Source: CAZEAC01 sp964510065 (lineage in GTDB: Bacteria > Bdellovibrionota_C > UBA2361 > CAIXSY01). Taken from it: a DNA stretch of 29,886 nucleotides. Positions 1-7,652 of the stretch are shown in pieces. The translations under genes and the position numbers were made by a program. The first letter of the stretch is position 1, and each line of letters begins with the position of its first letter. The stretch is taken from assembly GCA_964510065.1 (NCBI GenBank), contig CAZEAC010000051.1:1-29886 (forward strand), written 5' to 3'. The notes beneath the pieces are model-generated. The model saw nothing but the letters and a program-made list of their open reading frames with translations, did not search any database and had not been told where the DNA came from.

Positions 1-79
1 CTACCCCGCGATAAGATCAGTCAAGACGGGGATTTATAGACGAGGTAGCAAAGATAGTCAAGAAAGTCAGCAGGACAGA

Positions 80-108
80 TTTCCCCCGAGCCCATTTTTA
101 AGTATATA
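80..108 (+). promoter_or_regulatory. Possible promoter of tRNA-Leu
   Basis: A TATATA hexamer at 103-108 lies 17 nt after a poor -35 match (TTTCCC, 80-85). It would start transcription about 6-7 nt before the tRNA. The -10 box and the spacing support the call; the -35 box is weak. The rest of 1-121 shows no gene. Confidence 0.3.
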
Positions 109-121
109 AGTGAAGAGATCT

Positions 122-205
122 GCCCTGGTGCTGGAATTGGTAGACAGGCATGATTCAGGGTCATGTGTCCGCAAGGGTGTGAGAGTTCGAGTCTCTCCCA
201 GGGCA
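122..205 (+). tRNA. tRNA-Leu (anticodon CAG)
   Basis: The 84-nt sequence folds as a class II tRNA. The acceptor arms GCCCTGG (122-128) and CCAGGGC (198-204) pair perfectly, with discriminator A at 205. The anticodon stem CATGA/TCATG (149-153 and 161-165) encloses loop TTCAGGG, giving anticodon CAG at 156-158, which reads CUG leucine codons. A long variable arm (TGTCCGCAAGGGTGT region) and a T-loop GTTCGAGTC are present, as expected for tRNA-Leu. The 3' CCA is not encoded; the sequence after the discriminator is TGA. The next gene starts 26 nt downstream, so the two may be co-transcribed. Confidence 0.96.
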
Positions 206-231
206 TGAATATTAGGGAAGAAAGGTTATTT

Positions 232-402
232 ATGTCACTTCGTCAGATCATTATTGCGCTCCTTCTGGTAGGCTGCATCTCAGCATGTCAACGACAGAAA
301 AAGCCGGTTGGCGATGCCGTCGCTCCCTCGGATGCGCCCGCCTACACGGTACAGAGCAATCTTAATGGCGGTGTTGCTCCGGTTACAGAAGAGAAAAAGT
401 AA
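232..402 (+). CDS. Small putative lipoprotein, 56 aa
   Basis: The protein begins with a short positive N-terminus (MSLRQ) and a hydrophobic stretch ending in two overlapping lipobox candidates, LVGC and ISAC, around residues 12-19. This is typical of a signal peptidase II substrate. The remaining ~37 residues are polar and rich in Pro, Ala and Lys, with no recognisable domain. The ATG at 232 is chosen because it begins the signal peptide and follows a purine-rich GGGAAGAAAGG; longer in-frame reading would run back into the tRNA. It ends 6 nt before leucine dehydrogenase. It recalls the small lipoproteins common in Gram-negative genomes, but I see no specific family match. Confidence 0.6.
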   Translation: MSLRQIIIALLLVGCISACQRQKKPVGDAVAPSDAPAYTVQSNLNGGVAPVTEEKK

Positions 403-408
403 CCGCAG

Positions 409-1482
409 ATGGAAATAAAAGTTTTTGCCCAGGCGGAAAAGCGCGGGCATGAGCAGGTCGTCTTCTTTCACTTTCCCAAAGTAGGCCTTAAGGCAATTGT
501 TGGTATTCATAATACCGTACTTGGACCTGCGCTCGGTGGCTGCCGGCTCAGGCTTTATGATGACGAATCGAAGGCGCTGGATGACGTGTTGCGTCTCTCG
601 GAAGGCATGACGTACAAGAGCGCGGTTGCAGGACTTGATCTTGGTGGCGGGAAGGCGGTGCTTATTGCTGACCCGCATATGACCAAGGGGCGGCGCGAAA
701 TGTTTTTAAAGTTTGGTGAGTGTCTCAATCACCTCAATGGCCGTTACATTAGCGCCGAAGACATGGGCACGAGTGTTGAAGATGTAATGGTGATGCGCGA
801 GCTCACCAAGTATGTCGCAGGAATATCACCTGCACATGGTGGTGGAGGTGATCCCTCGCCCTGGACAGCGCGGGGAGTATTCGCATCGATTCTCGCGGCG
901 TGCGAGAAGCGTTACGGGTCGAAAGATCTTAAGGGCAAAAAAGTAACGGTACAGGGCGTGGGGCATGTCGGCTTGGTGCTTGTCGAGCTGCTGCTCAAGG
1001 TTGGCGCAAAAGTAGTAGTGAGTGACACTCAGAAAAATACGCTTCAAGCAGCGCTGACACAATACGGCGTTGAAGCAGCCGACGTTGATGCGATCTATGA
1101 CGTGAACTGCGATGTGTATGCGCCCTGTGCGGCAGGGCAAACGGTGAATCAAGATACTTTAAAGCGGCTTCGCTGCGCGATTATCGCTGGCGCTGCTAAT
1201 AATCAGCTTATTGATTCCTCGGTGTACCCACTTATTCTTGAAAAAAACATAATGTACTGCCCAGATTTTGTAGTAAATGCCGGTGGCGTGATAAATGTTG
1301 CCGCCGAACTTGTGCCTGGTGGTTACAAGGAGAGTTGGGTGCGCACGAAGGTGGATGCGATTTACGATACGACGCAAAAGATTCTCGTAGAGTCCGAGAA
1401 GCGCGATAAGTTTCCCGAAGTGGTAGCGCTTGAGCTGGCGCGGGAGAGGATTGCCCGAGTTGAGAATTCGAAGCTGCAATAG
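409..1482 (+). CDS. ldh: Leucine dehydrogenase (Glu/Leu/Phe/Val dehydrogenase family)
   Basis: This enzyme catalyses NAD-dependent reversible oxidative deamination of leucine and other branched-chain amino acids to 2-oxo acids and ammonia, in the cytoplasm. The 357-aa length matches bacterial leucine dehydrogenases (~350-370). The N-terminal substrate domain shows LGPALGG near residue 38, MTYK with Lys70, and LGGGKAV with catalytic Lys82; the family's acidic residue follows in ISAEDMGT (Asp118). The C-terminal Rossmann domain has VQGVGHVG for NAD binding, and PDFVVNAGGVINV near residue 290 is a family signature. Overall similarity to Bacillus-type leucine dehydrogenase is strong as I recall that sequence. 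Phenylalanine or valine specificity cannot be excluded from motifs alone. The gene starts 6 nt after the small lipoprotein gene and is probably co-transcribed with it. Confidence 0.9.
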   Translation: MEIKVFAQAEKRGHEQVVFFHFPKVGLKAIVGIHNTVLGPALGGCRLRLYDDESKALDDVLRLSEGMTYKSAVAGLDLGGGKAVLIADPHMTKGRREMFLKFGECLNHLNGRYISAEDMGTSVEDVMVMRELTKYVAGISPAHGGGGDPSPWTARGVFASILAACEKRYGSKDLKGKKVTVQGVGHVGLVLVELLLKVGAKVVVSDTQKNTLQAALTQYGVEAADVDAIYDVNCDVYAPCAAGQTVNQDTLKRLRCAIIAGAANNQLIDSSVYPLILEKNIMYCPDFVVNAGGVINVAAELVPGGYKESWVRTKVDAIYDTTQKILVESEKRDKFPEVVALELARERIARVENSKLQ

Positions 1483-1673
1483 CTTTGATAATCTAACAAA
1501 GAAATGTACCCACTCGCGTAAGTAGCTGCCACTATCAGGAAGCAGTCAAGTACGCAGTGGTGCCTAATAAACAAACAAAATATTAGCTGCTGCCTTTATT
1601 TGAGTAGCAATTTTTTAATATACGGTAGTTCGAAGTATCTGCGGGACCATTTATAAGGTGGGCGAAGAATCGC

Positions 1674-1721
1674 AAAAAAATCCTTCCTTGGAACCCGTTC
1701 TCCCCAGATTGGGAGAACGGG
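1674..1721 (-). terminator. Probable terminator of the minus-strand membrane protein gene
   Basis: A perfect 11-bp hairpin, CCCGTTCTCCC (1694-1704) with GGGAGAACGGG (1711-1721) and a 6-nt loop, lies 15 nt past the stop of the minus-strand gene. Read on the minus strand, a run of seven T follows 13 nt after the stem (plus-strand A-run 1674-1680). The distance of the T-run makes it an imperfect intrinsic terminator. Nothing else is evident in 1483-1673. Confidence 0.55.
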
Positions 1722-1736
1722 GCGAAAGATGGGGGA

Positions 1737-2459
1737 TTAGACTCCCTCATCGGCACCGCGAAGGGCATGATCCTTGATCCGCTGCGCGATGCCACGAAGG
1801 GCTGACCAGCCGAGCTCAAAAAGCTCCTCGAGCTTAGTGAACCACTGGAACACGCACTTCCAAACGAAATGGAGCGGCCAGAAGACCGTCCAGAACCAGA
1901 CCCGTTCTTTATCGTTTTCGACCGACTTAATATCGGCCCAGGCCTCTGGCTTGACATTGGTTTGCCACTCCTGTTCCACCGAAGCCGGGTCGAACTTCGG
2001 TTTCGGAGTTAATGAATCAGCCCGTGAATACCCACGCGGATCCGAATGCGAGGTCGATCCACCATTCGCTTGTTCAAATTCCCGGCGCTTACCGTCCAGC
2101 CAATTTTGCTTGAAGCTCTTTAGTTGGGCGGTATACCTGGAAATATTCTTACGAGCTGATAGCCAGCCGACTATCGGCGAATAGACCAGCAGCCCAAAGC
2201 CTAAGGAGCCCGCGACGTAGGCGAGCACCCGCAGGTAGTGCTGCCGGAAAAGGGTAATCACATCGACTACCCCAAACAGGTGAAGGGTGCCGAGGAGCAG
2301 CAGAAGGAGAAATGTGGCTTTCGCCGATCTGAATTCCGCCACCCGTTTCGTCATGAACAGGCTCTCGAAAAAGAGCAAGAGCCCGACCGGAATCCAGAAT
2401 ATCCACCCTGAGGCAAAAACGAATGCCCCGAACCAGAAGCCTGCCGTAACTGATTCCAT
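1737..2459 (-). CDS. Unrecognised membrane protein with tryptophan-rich C-terminal region
   Basis: I do not recognise this 240-aa protein. Three hydrophobic segments at about residues 5-35, 47-70 and 76-100 look like membrane helices. A polar linker (about 105-175, rich in Ser, Lys, Glu and Pro) leads to an aromatic amphipathic stretch (VWFWTVFWPLHFVWKCVFQW, about 185-205) that could re-enter or lie on the membrane. The end is helical and charged. No catalytic motif is visible. It stands alone on the minus strand, with a probable terminator downstream. The ATG at 2459 begins the first hydrophobic segment directly. Confidence 0.65.
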   Translation of the reverse strand: MESVTAGFWFGAFVFASGWIFWIPVGLLLFFESLFMTKRVAEFRSAKATFLLLLLLGTLHLFGVVDVITLFRQHYLRVLAYVAGSLGFGLLVYSPIVGWLSARKNISRYTAQLKSFKQNWLDGKRREFEQANGGSTSHSDPRGYSRADSLTPKPKFDPASVEQEWQTNVKPEAWADIKSVENDKERVWFWTVFWPLHFVWKCVFQWFTKLEELFELGWSALRGIAQRIKDHALRGADEGV

Positions 2460-2756
2460 TTTTGTATTTTCTTTCTTTTTTTACCGATTTGTGTTGACCA
2501 CGATTGGTTAGAACCTCAAAAAAATGAGCGATTCTTCTAACCCGTATTGAAGCTCCATAAGGCGGAGCGATTTGAAATAAGGAATTGTAAGTATAACAGT
2601 CCAGGATAGGTAAGATAGTGAGCGACATACTAAAAACTATCGTAAGTTAAGTTAGTTACGGCCGCGGCCGCAGGTCTGAGCGAAGAGGGCGCTTAGAGAC
2701 TTTGCTTTGATAGCCTGTAACGTATATGTATCGTTGCTGCAAGCTTGGGGAGTCGT

Positions 2757-3488
2757 ATGAATACCATTGATACTAGAAAGGAACGTCAAATTCTCTTTGA
2801 GGAATTAGATCGAATAGATCATCAGACCAATAAGGGCTTGGAAGTTGCAGCTCGATTTATGCCTCCTGATCTCGCTGTCCTTGCTGGGCCTCTAGAAGGG
2901 CCATTTTTACGCTGGGCGGTAGACAAGACGTCGCAGGCGGCGAGAAGCGGGGAGGCTTACAAAGTTCTTGGCGACGCCGTTTCCGGCCGTCTGCAAGCGC
3001 TTGATCGCTACTGCAGATCTATTGAGGAGCGGCTAGCTGCAGGAGCTCTTCGATCGCTCACGCAGGGTAGCGCTGCTCAAGACGAGCTTTATAGTTATCT
3101 CGATGCGCTCACCCCTTATTATCTTCCTAAGGTTGATGTGCTTTCTAAGCAGAAGCAGCAGGTCTTGGTCACTTTTGCCGATCCGAGACCAGCGCGCCTA
3201 TATCAAAACATCGCTGAAGTTACTCAAGCAACGCGTTGTCTGGCTCCTTCTGTTGCGCTTGTCCTTTCACAGCTGAGCCAGCTCGGATTATTAGAGCGCC
3301 AACGCTCCGATTCCCGATCGCCGCGCTATACAGTAAAAGATCCTGCCTTTCATGCGTTTTTGATTATGCGTTACGGCAACCGTGGAAGTCTTCGTGCAGC
3401 AATGTTTGCTATGCTCGCTAAGAAAGTGATTAATTCACCGCGGGATGCTGAGGATAAGGCCCGCCATAATCGAGAAGAAAAAGTGTAG
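2757..3488 (+). CDS. Orphan C-terminal winged-helix domain resembling AAA ATPase (DUF234-like) tails
   Basis: Residues ~119-207 of this 243-aa protein (TPYYLPKVDVLSKQKQQVL, then an HTH-like stretch and a wing with LGLLERQ and RYTVKDPAF) resemble the winged-helix domain that ends many AAA/STAND ATPases with an LTPYYL-type linker. Known members carry an N-terminal P-loop ATPase domain. Here the first ~118 residues are helical, with no Walker A or B motif, so the protein is either a truncated ATPase or a derived DNA-binding protein. The ATG at 2757 is preferred over the in-frame TTG at 2745, because GGGGAG (2747-2752) sits at ribosome-binding distance from it. No remnant of an ATPase domain is seen in the 2460-2756 gap. 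Confidence 0.55.
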   Translation: MNTIDTRKERQILFEELDRIDHQTNKGLEVAARFMPPDLAVLAGPLEGPFLRWAVDKTSQAARSGEAYKVLGDAVSGRLQALDRYCRSIEERLAAGALRSLTQGSAAQDELYSYLDALTPYYLPKVDVLSKQKQQVLVTFADPRPARLYQNIAEVTQATRCLAPSVALVLSQLSQLGLLERQRSDSRSPRYTVKDPAFHAFLIMRYGNRGSLRAAMFAMLAKKVINSPRDAEDKARHNREEKV

Positions 3489-3752
3489 CTCTGAGGATAA
3501 AGCACTGGACGCTCATCTTTCTCATCTCGGGTACTTTGATGAAGTCACCAAACAATTCTCACGGTGATTGGTCGGCGTCCTAAAATTATCTTTGAATTGT
3601 AAACAGCCTGTTTGATTGCTTGGCGCGTATGTTGGTGCTCACGCTAGGAATACTTCGTAAGTTATGGAGCCCTCGAAATTTGGTGAAGCAGAATGATAGT
3701 AATTTGTGACATTGGTAAGCAACGAAGGAAAGGGCGCTTATATAGGAATACC

Positions 3753-4385
3753 ATGAAGAATTACCTACTTCCATTTCTCAAACTTTCTCTCCTCGCGGGG
3801 ATTGCCGTTTCAACGATTTCGAATACCGCATCGGCAGAGTGGAGGTCGCTTGGCGCCTTGTCCAAGTATACGGGTGCAATCGATATAAAGATGTGCAGAT
3901 ATCGAGTTTTTCTACCTCGTTCCTACTCGACCGCTGCGTTGCCAAGTGGATACTATTTTGAACTGCCGCAGACGAACATAGACAGTTACAGCGAGAAGAA
4001 CGCAGTCGGGGTTCCATATGCAGTAAAGCAGTTTTCGTTAATTAGTGATTGGAAGAGCCTTAAATTCGGCGATGCGTATTTTAACGCAGCGATTTGGGAC
4101 GATTATTACTTGCTTGATCAATCAGCTCCTGAGGCAAAAGTCCGACTTGAGCAAACTTTTTCGCGCTCGAAGTCGACGAGGATTGCCGTCAATTTTCTAA
4201 GAGTATTTAAGTCTGTAGCGTCGATGACTGCCGATCATGTTGATGGCAACTCCGTGTATGTAGCAGGCGACGGCTCCGATGATACTATCCAGCTCTCAGC
4301 CAACTACCTTCGAGGCGACCGCATTACGCTCGAAGCTGATTGTGGTGCTGCGACACCGAATCCGACACCATCTCCGGTAAAGTAG
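3753..4385 (+). CDS. Exported protein of unknown function
   Basis: The 210-aa product begins with a clear Sec signal peptide: MKNY, a hydrophobic core (about residues 5-22) and a probable signal peptidase I site after ASA at residue 28, before EW. The mature part is predicted to be mostly beta-rich and soluble. It contains two cysteines (in KMCRYR and in EADCGA near the end) that could pair in the periplasm, and it ends in a Thr/Pro tail. The ATG at 3753 starts the signal peptide and follows TAGGAA; an upstream in-frame start at 3693 would place 20 charged residues before the signal. I recognise no family. The gene appears monocistronic. Confidence 0.6.
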   Translation: MKNYLLPFLKLSLLAGIAVSTISNTASAEWRSLGALSKYTGAIDIKMCRYRVFLPRSYSTAALPSGYYFELPQTNIDSYSEKNAVGVPYAVKQFSLISDWKSLKFGDAYFNAAIWDDYYLLDQSAPEAKVRLEQTFSRSKSTRIAVNFLRVFKSVASMTADHVDGNSVYVAGDGSDDTIQLSANYLRGDRITLEADCGAATPNPTPSPVK

Positions 4386-4394
4386 TTAAACGAT

Positions 4395-4425
4395 AGCGTA
4401 ACGCTTTGCTTCAAGGCGTTACGTT
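4395..4425 (+). terminator. Hairpin after the exported protein gene
   Basis: CGTAACGC (4397-4404) pairs perfectly with GCGTTACG (4416-4423). Further A-T and G-T pairs on both sides extend the stem to about 11-13 bp around a 5-nt loop. It lies 9 nt past the stop codon. No T-run follows, so it may protect the mRNA 3' end or act as an incomplete terminator. Confidence 0.45.
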
Positions 4426-4678
4426 GAGTGCTACCCCACTATTTACTGGTAAGACGTCCCGATGGAGTAGGGAATGTCATACACCGCGATTATGTTACCT
4501 TACTGTAAACGTGAGTGGCAGATAGTAACAGCAAAAGCAGTAGCGAAATGGAGTGAAAGTGAGCCTGGAAAAAATTCCACCAAAGTGACTTGCTCTCGCG
4601 CAGAGGTGCGCGTCTTCGCGTCGTATCATTCAAGGTGTGAAAGTCCAAAAGAAATCAATTTCGATCGTGAACCTTTTT

Positions 4679-4716
4679 AAAAAAGGCCCCCTGGAAGATT
4701 GCTCACCCAGAGGGCC
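4679..4716 (-). terminator. Intrinsic terminator of the MFS transporter gene
   Basis: On the minus strand, GGCCCTCTGG and CCAGGGGGCC (plus-strand 4707-4716 and 4685-4694) form a 10-position stem with one mismatch and a 12-nt loop. Six T residues follow directly (plus-strand A-run 4679-4684). It begins 15 nt after the transporter's stop codon. This is a canonical Rho-independent terminator. Confidence 0.88.
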
Positions 4717-4731
4717 ATCTGAATGTCTGCA

Positions 4732-5991
4732 TCAGTGTGCTTTGCTTGCCTCGATTACCGACTCGATCGCGCTTCTCTTGAGGAACAGAACAGTAACAGT
4801 GACTAGAAGCGCGAGTGTACAGGCGCCGATGAGAACTTGACGCGGCGCATTTAGCTGGCTGGCGAGCGCGGCGATGCCTAGAACTATCACCGGCGACAGC
4901 CCCTCTTTGACCAGGTTGAGAGACGCCGATACTTCGGCGTTCTTATCGAGGCCTTGTACTACCTGAGGAATGATACCGTCAAAAACGACGGTGTATACCA
5001 TAATGGAAACCGCGGAATTCACGGCAATCCAGACCACGCCCCAGAAGTAATTCGTGGGAACGAATGCAATGAGAGCCTCGATGAAGCATACACTCACCAT
5101 ACCTGCTACCAGCTGATGAAAGCTAAGCTTCCAAGCCTTTGCCCCGTAGAATCCGCCGCATGCGGAAGCGAACATGGCAACATAGAAGGCGAGTTGTCGT
5201 TCCGATTCTCCGACTCCCTTAAGTTCCTTGTAGAATCCAAAGATGAAGTAGAAGCTGGAGTAGGCAAATGCCCACGCCATGAGAATACAAAGAAAGACCG
5301 GAAATGCCCCGGTTACTTTCGCTGCTTCGCTTAATGCGAGGCGTGACGGCTGTTGTTCGGGTAGCTCCGTCTGAGCCTTACGACTCGTCGCATGCCGCAT
5401 CGAAACCAAAAATGTCACCACTATAGCGAAGGTGATGGCATCGATGAATAGCGCGATTGAAATCGCCGCGCGAGGAGTATCGCCCTCTACCGGACCGAGC
5501 CACCACACGACGAGGATCATGGCCAGGCTGATTAATGCCCGCCCAAAATGATAGATTGTCGAAGATGACCGATTCGCTTGCTCGCGATCTCCGTCGCTTC
5601 CGTCGGCGAGTACTCCGTAAAGACAATCTCTTGCCGGATAGTACAAGACCTCCATGAATCCGAGGAGAAACCACAGGAAAAGCACGAGCGCTTTGCTGTC
5701 GACAGACGCAAGTACAAAAATTGCCGCGCTCGTCGAGAGCAGGCCCATCCCCGTATTCGCCCATATGCTCGTCCGCAATGGGGTATAACGTCGAACAACT
5801 TTTGCCGCGATGTGCGAAAGCGTGAGTGATGGGATCGCCTGAATGAGTGACGCTACTGTGACTAAGAATACTTTCTGTGCCGGCGTTCCGGTTGCGACAT
5901 AGAACGTGAGCCACGGAAAGGCGTATTGTCGTAGAAGATCTCCAATTCGAGAGATCCCGTTTACCCGACCATAGTATTGGACATTGTTCAT
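4732..5991 (-). CDS. MFS-type transporter
   Basis: This is an integral inner-membrane protein of 419 aa with about 10-12 hydrophobic helices and short charged loops. A central hydrophilic loop lies near residues 195-215 (SRKAQTELPEQQPSR), between the two six-helix halves, as in the major facilitator superfamily. The length and the cytoplasmic-loop pattern fit the MFS_3-type efflux carriers. Substrate cannot be inferred. The ATG at 5991 is preferred because AGG lies about 6 nt upstream; an in-frame GTG at 6051 would add 20 residues and begin inside the inverted repeat. The gene is single, with its own terminator, and a 12-bp inverted repeat lies 38-74 nt upstream, which suggests dedicated control. 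Confidence 0.75.
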   Translation of the reverse strand: MNNVQYYGRVNGISRIGDLLRQYAFPWLTFYVATGTPAQKVFLVTVASLIQAIPSLTLSHIAAKVVRRYTPLRTSIWANTGMGLLSTSAAIFVLASVDSKALVLFLWFLLGFMEVLYYPARDCLYGVLADGSDGDREQANRSSSTIYHFGRALISLAMILVVWWLGPVEGDTPRAAISIALFIDAITFAIVVTFLVSMRHATSRKAQTELPEQQPSRLALSEAAKVTGAFPVFLCILMAWAFAYSSFYFIFGFYKELKGVGESERQLAFYVAMFASACGGFYGAKAWKLSFHQLVAGMVSVCFIEALIAFVPTNYFWGVVWIAVNSAVSIMVYTVVFDGIIPQVVQGLDKNAEVSASLNLVKEGLSPVIVLGIAALASQLNAPRQVLIGACTLALLVTVTVLFLKRSAIESVIEASKAH

Positions 5992-6317
5992 AATAACCTG
6001 ATCTTTGGTTGAAAACCTGACCGATCGAAACTGATTCGCGCAGCCGCGCACTTCGCGAATCAGTTCGCCACTCTTCTGCCCGTTATAGAAATTTCGCCAT
6101 TCGAAAGGAATGGGTAGTGATCCTATATTTTAGCCAAATTTCGCGGCTAATAAAGCTCTCCGGTCAATTTCTGAATTCTCTGTGGATTTGTTAAATGACT
6201 CGGAGCTCAAGGACTCAGAATTACCTTTGCTTTGTTACGCGCCAAAGGTCTGCTTCAGAGAAACCGCGCAGCTGCCTGCATAATATCGTCAAACCAGCAA
6301 AGGCAATGACACCCCTT
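5992..6317. other. Intergenic region upstream of the MFS gene
   Basis: This 326-nt gap holds the 12-bp inverted repeat at 6029-6065 and a weak -10-like TATAAC (minus strand, near 6090-6095) upstream of it. It also has a smaller inverted repeat TTAGCC/GGCTAA (6130-6135 and 6145-6150) and the first copy of a 13-nt direct repeat (6298-6310). I see no gene in it. Confidence 0.55.
6029..6065 (-). promoter_or_regulatory. 12-bp inverted repeat upstream of the MFS gene
   Basis: AACTGATTCGCG (6029-6040) and CGCGAATCAGTT (6054-6065) are perfect inverted copies separated by 13 nt, 38-74 nt before the transporter start. It may be an operator for a dimeric regulator or a stem-loop in the leader RNA. The sequence does not decide between these. 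Confidence 0.55.
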
Positions 6318-6339
6318 CTAGTAATCCAAAGGCAATGAC
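6298..6339. repeat. 13-nt direct repeat spanning the stop of the nucleotidyltransferase-like gene
   Basis: CAAAGGCAATGAC occurs at 6298-6310 and again at 6327-6339, with a 29-nt period. One copy lies inside the gene's 3' end and the other just beyond its stop codon. It looks like a small local duplication. Confidence 0.6.
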
Positions 6340-7652
6340 CGGTCGAAAGGAATGTGATCGAGCCAAGCTGCTCGCGCCATCGTCCCTGGCTTCAAGTAGG
6401 GTTTCAGCGCTTTGTAGTTACGGGGGGTTTCGGCGGGACAGCTCGGATCAATTATCGGATCGGCGTAGACTAACAGATCCTTTGTAAGCAGTTTCTCGAC
6501 GATTGCGCGATGCGGATTTCTCTCCGAGAGCGAAAGGAGGTGCTGATGGTTTGCAGTCTTCCAGAGGTGCCTTTCGAAGATTACTCGTAGAAGCAAAAAC
6601 TGCTCTTCGACACTTAATTGATGAAATGTCTCGAGCGAACCTCGCGCCCTGTGTTTGCTTTGAAGCGATGTAGAGTTTCGTTTCTGTTTAAGGATATCAC
6701 TCGTGGCGAAAAGCCTGGAACCTTTTATCTGTGCGAGCTCCTCTTTTGTAAAAGCGTTCGCGAGCGTTGCGCCGTCGCGAAGAATCTCGAGTGCACATGA
6801 GGCAAGTACCCAGTCTTCACGACAAGCATCGTCCTTGAGCGTCGCTTTCAATTTGGCGAGTGCCGCATCGCTCGAAGCTACAAAGGGCTTCGGAATAGAA
6901 GGATCAAACGCCCGCCACGCAGCAACATTTTGTTCCCACTCCGCAAGCGGAAGCTTATAGAGATAGTACGAGTCGCTTCCTCCCTTCATCGTGAGCATGC
7001 CTTTAATGCTGTCGATAGCAACGACAAGCGGTGGGCGGTGGCTTGAATTGAGCACATCTGAAATAAGGGGATTCATCTGTGCGTGAATCTCCGCTCGAAA
7101 GCATTCAGCGTCGCGTTTTGTCCCTCTTACGACAATTGTCCAATGATCAAGGTCGCTTCCTGGTATGGCAATGCGCCGGCCAATTGAGCTTGCCGAATCA
7201 TAACCAGAATATGCGACTTCGATACCCAGTTTTGCCTGTGCGGAACGCATCACTGATTTCGCATGCGATTCAATTGCCGCGCTTACTTTGTCCAATAGCG
7301 TGTCTCCATCGAAGCTCGTGAAACAGTACAGATAGGCAAGTACGAGCCTCTGTTTCTGATTCATGGAGAGCGTATCAAGTGCCGCCTGGGCATTGCCTCG
7401 CTCACGATCGGACGTATACAATTTCGAGAAGTCATCAACTACGCGGAGTGCCCCCTCGCGCGATCCAAAGCTCGCAATATGCATCACCGGAGGAAGTGAA
7501 TGCATATGGGCGGGAATATTATTTACTCGCGTACCGTTTCTCGGCGCAGGCTGTGGCGCGCCATGAGCACGGTAAATTTGATTCTCAGGACGTGGAAAAA
7601 GCTGGTGAGCGATGTCTTCCTTGATTTTAGATTGCTTCGATCTGTGTGCCAT
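6318..7652 (-). CDS. Putative nucleotidyltransferase-fold protein, function unknown
   Basis: This 444-aa protein is not recognised as a whole. Around residues 150-176, SGYDSASSIGRR followed by IPGSDLDHWTIVV resembles the DNA polymerase beta-type nucleotidyltransferase signature, in which a Gly/Ser-rich turn is followed by two metal-binding aspartates (here Asp167 and Asp169). A later acidic residue in VVAIDSIKG (about residue 214) could be the third carboxylate. The first ~60 residues are basic and probably disordered; the C-terminal half is helical. Its ATG overlaps the stop codon of the upstream gene by one base (TAATG), so the two are very likely translationally coupled. That partner carries NAD-related motifs, which suggests a nucleotide-linked function. 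The substrate is unknown. Confidence 0.5.
   Translation of the reverse strand: MAHRSKQSKIKEDIAHQLFPRPENQIYRAHGAPQPAPRNGTRVNNIPAHMHSLPPVMHIASFGSREGALRVVDDFSKLYTSDRERGNAQAALDTLSMNQKQRLVLAYLYCFTSFDGDTLLDKVSAAIESHAKSVMRSAQAKLGIEVAYSGYDSASSIGRRIAIPGSDLDHWTIVVRGTKRDAECFRAEIHAQMNPLISDVLNSSHRPPLVVAIDSIKGMLTMKGGSDSYYLYKLPLAEWEQNVAAWRAFDPSIPKPFVASSDAALAKLKATLKDDACREDWVLASCALEILRDGATLANAFTKEELAQIKGSRLFATSDILKQKRNSTSLQSKHRARGSLETFHQLSVEEQFLLLRVIFERHLWKTANHQHLLSLSERNPHRAIVEKLLTKDLLVYADPIIDPSCPAETPRNYKALKPYLKPGTMARAAWLDHIPFDRSLPLDY

Larger units (their letters stand above)
4386..4731. other. Intergenic region without a convincing gene
   Basis: This 346-nt gap between converging genes holds a strong hairpin after the exported protein gene and the terminator of the MFS gene at its right end. 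A 68-codon open frame (4474-4680) has no family resemblance, and I do not call it a gene. Confidence 0.6.

Noticed and set aside
2656..2672. GC-rich palindromic stretch (GGCCGCGGCCGC) that looked like a cloning-linker NotI site or an element boundary
   Set aside because: It is a short self-complementary stretch with no partner repeat and no vector sequence around it; chance is enough to explain it.
4474..4680. 68-codon plus-strand open frame in the gap before the MFS terminator
   Set aside because: It has no family resemblance, no convincing ribosome-binding site, and codon-poor composition; its end runs into the terminator's A-run.
6130..6150. TTAGCC/GGCTAA inverted repeat, considered as a second MFS operator
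   Set aside because: The arms are 6 bp with a 9-nt spacer and lie far from the start codon; likely chance.
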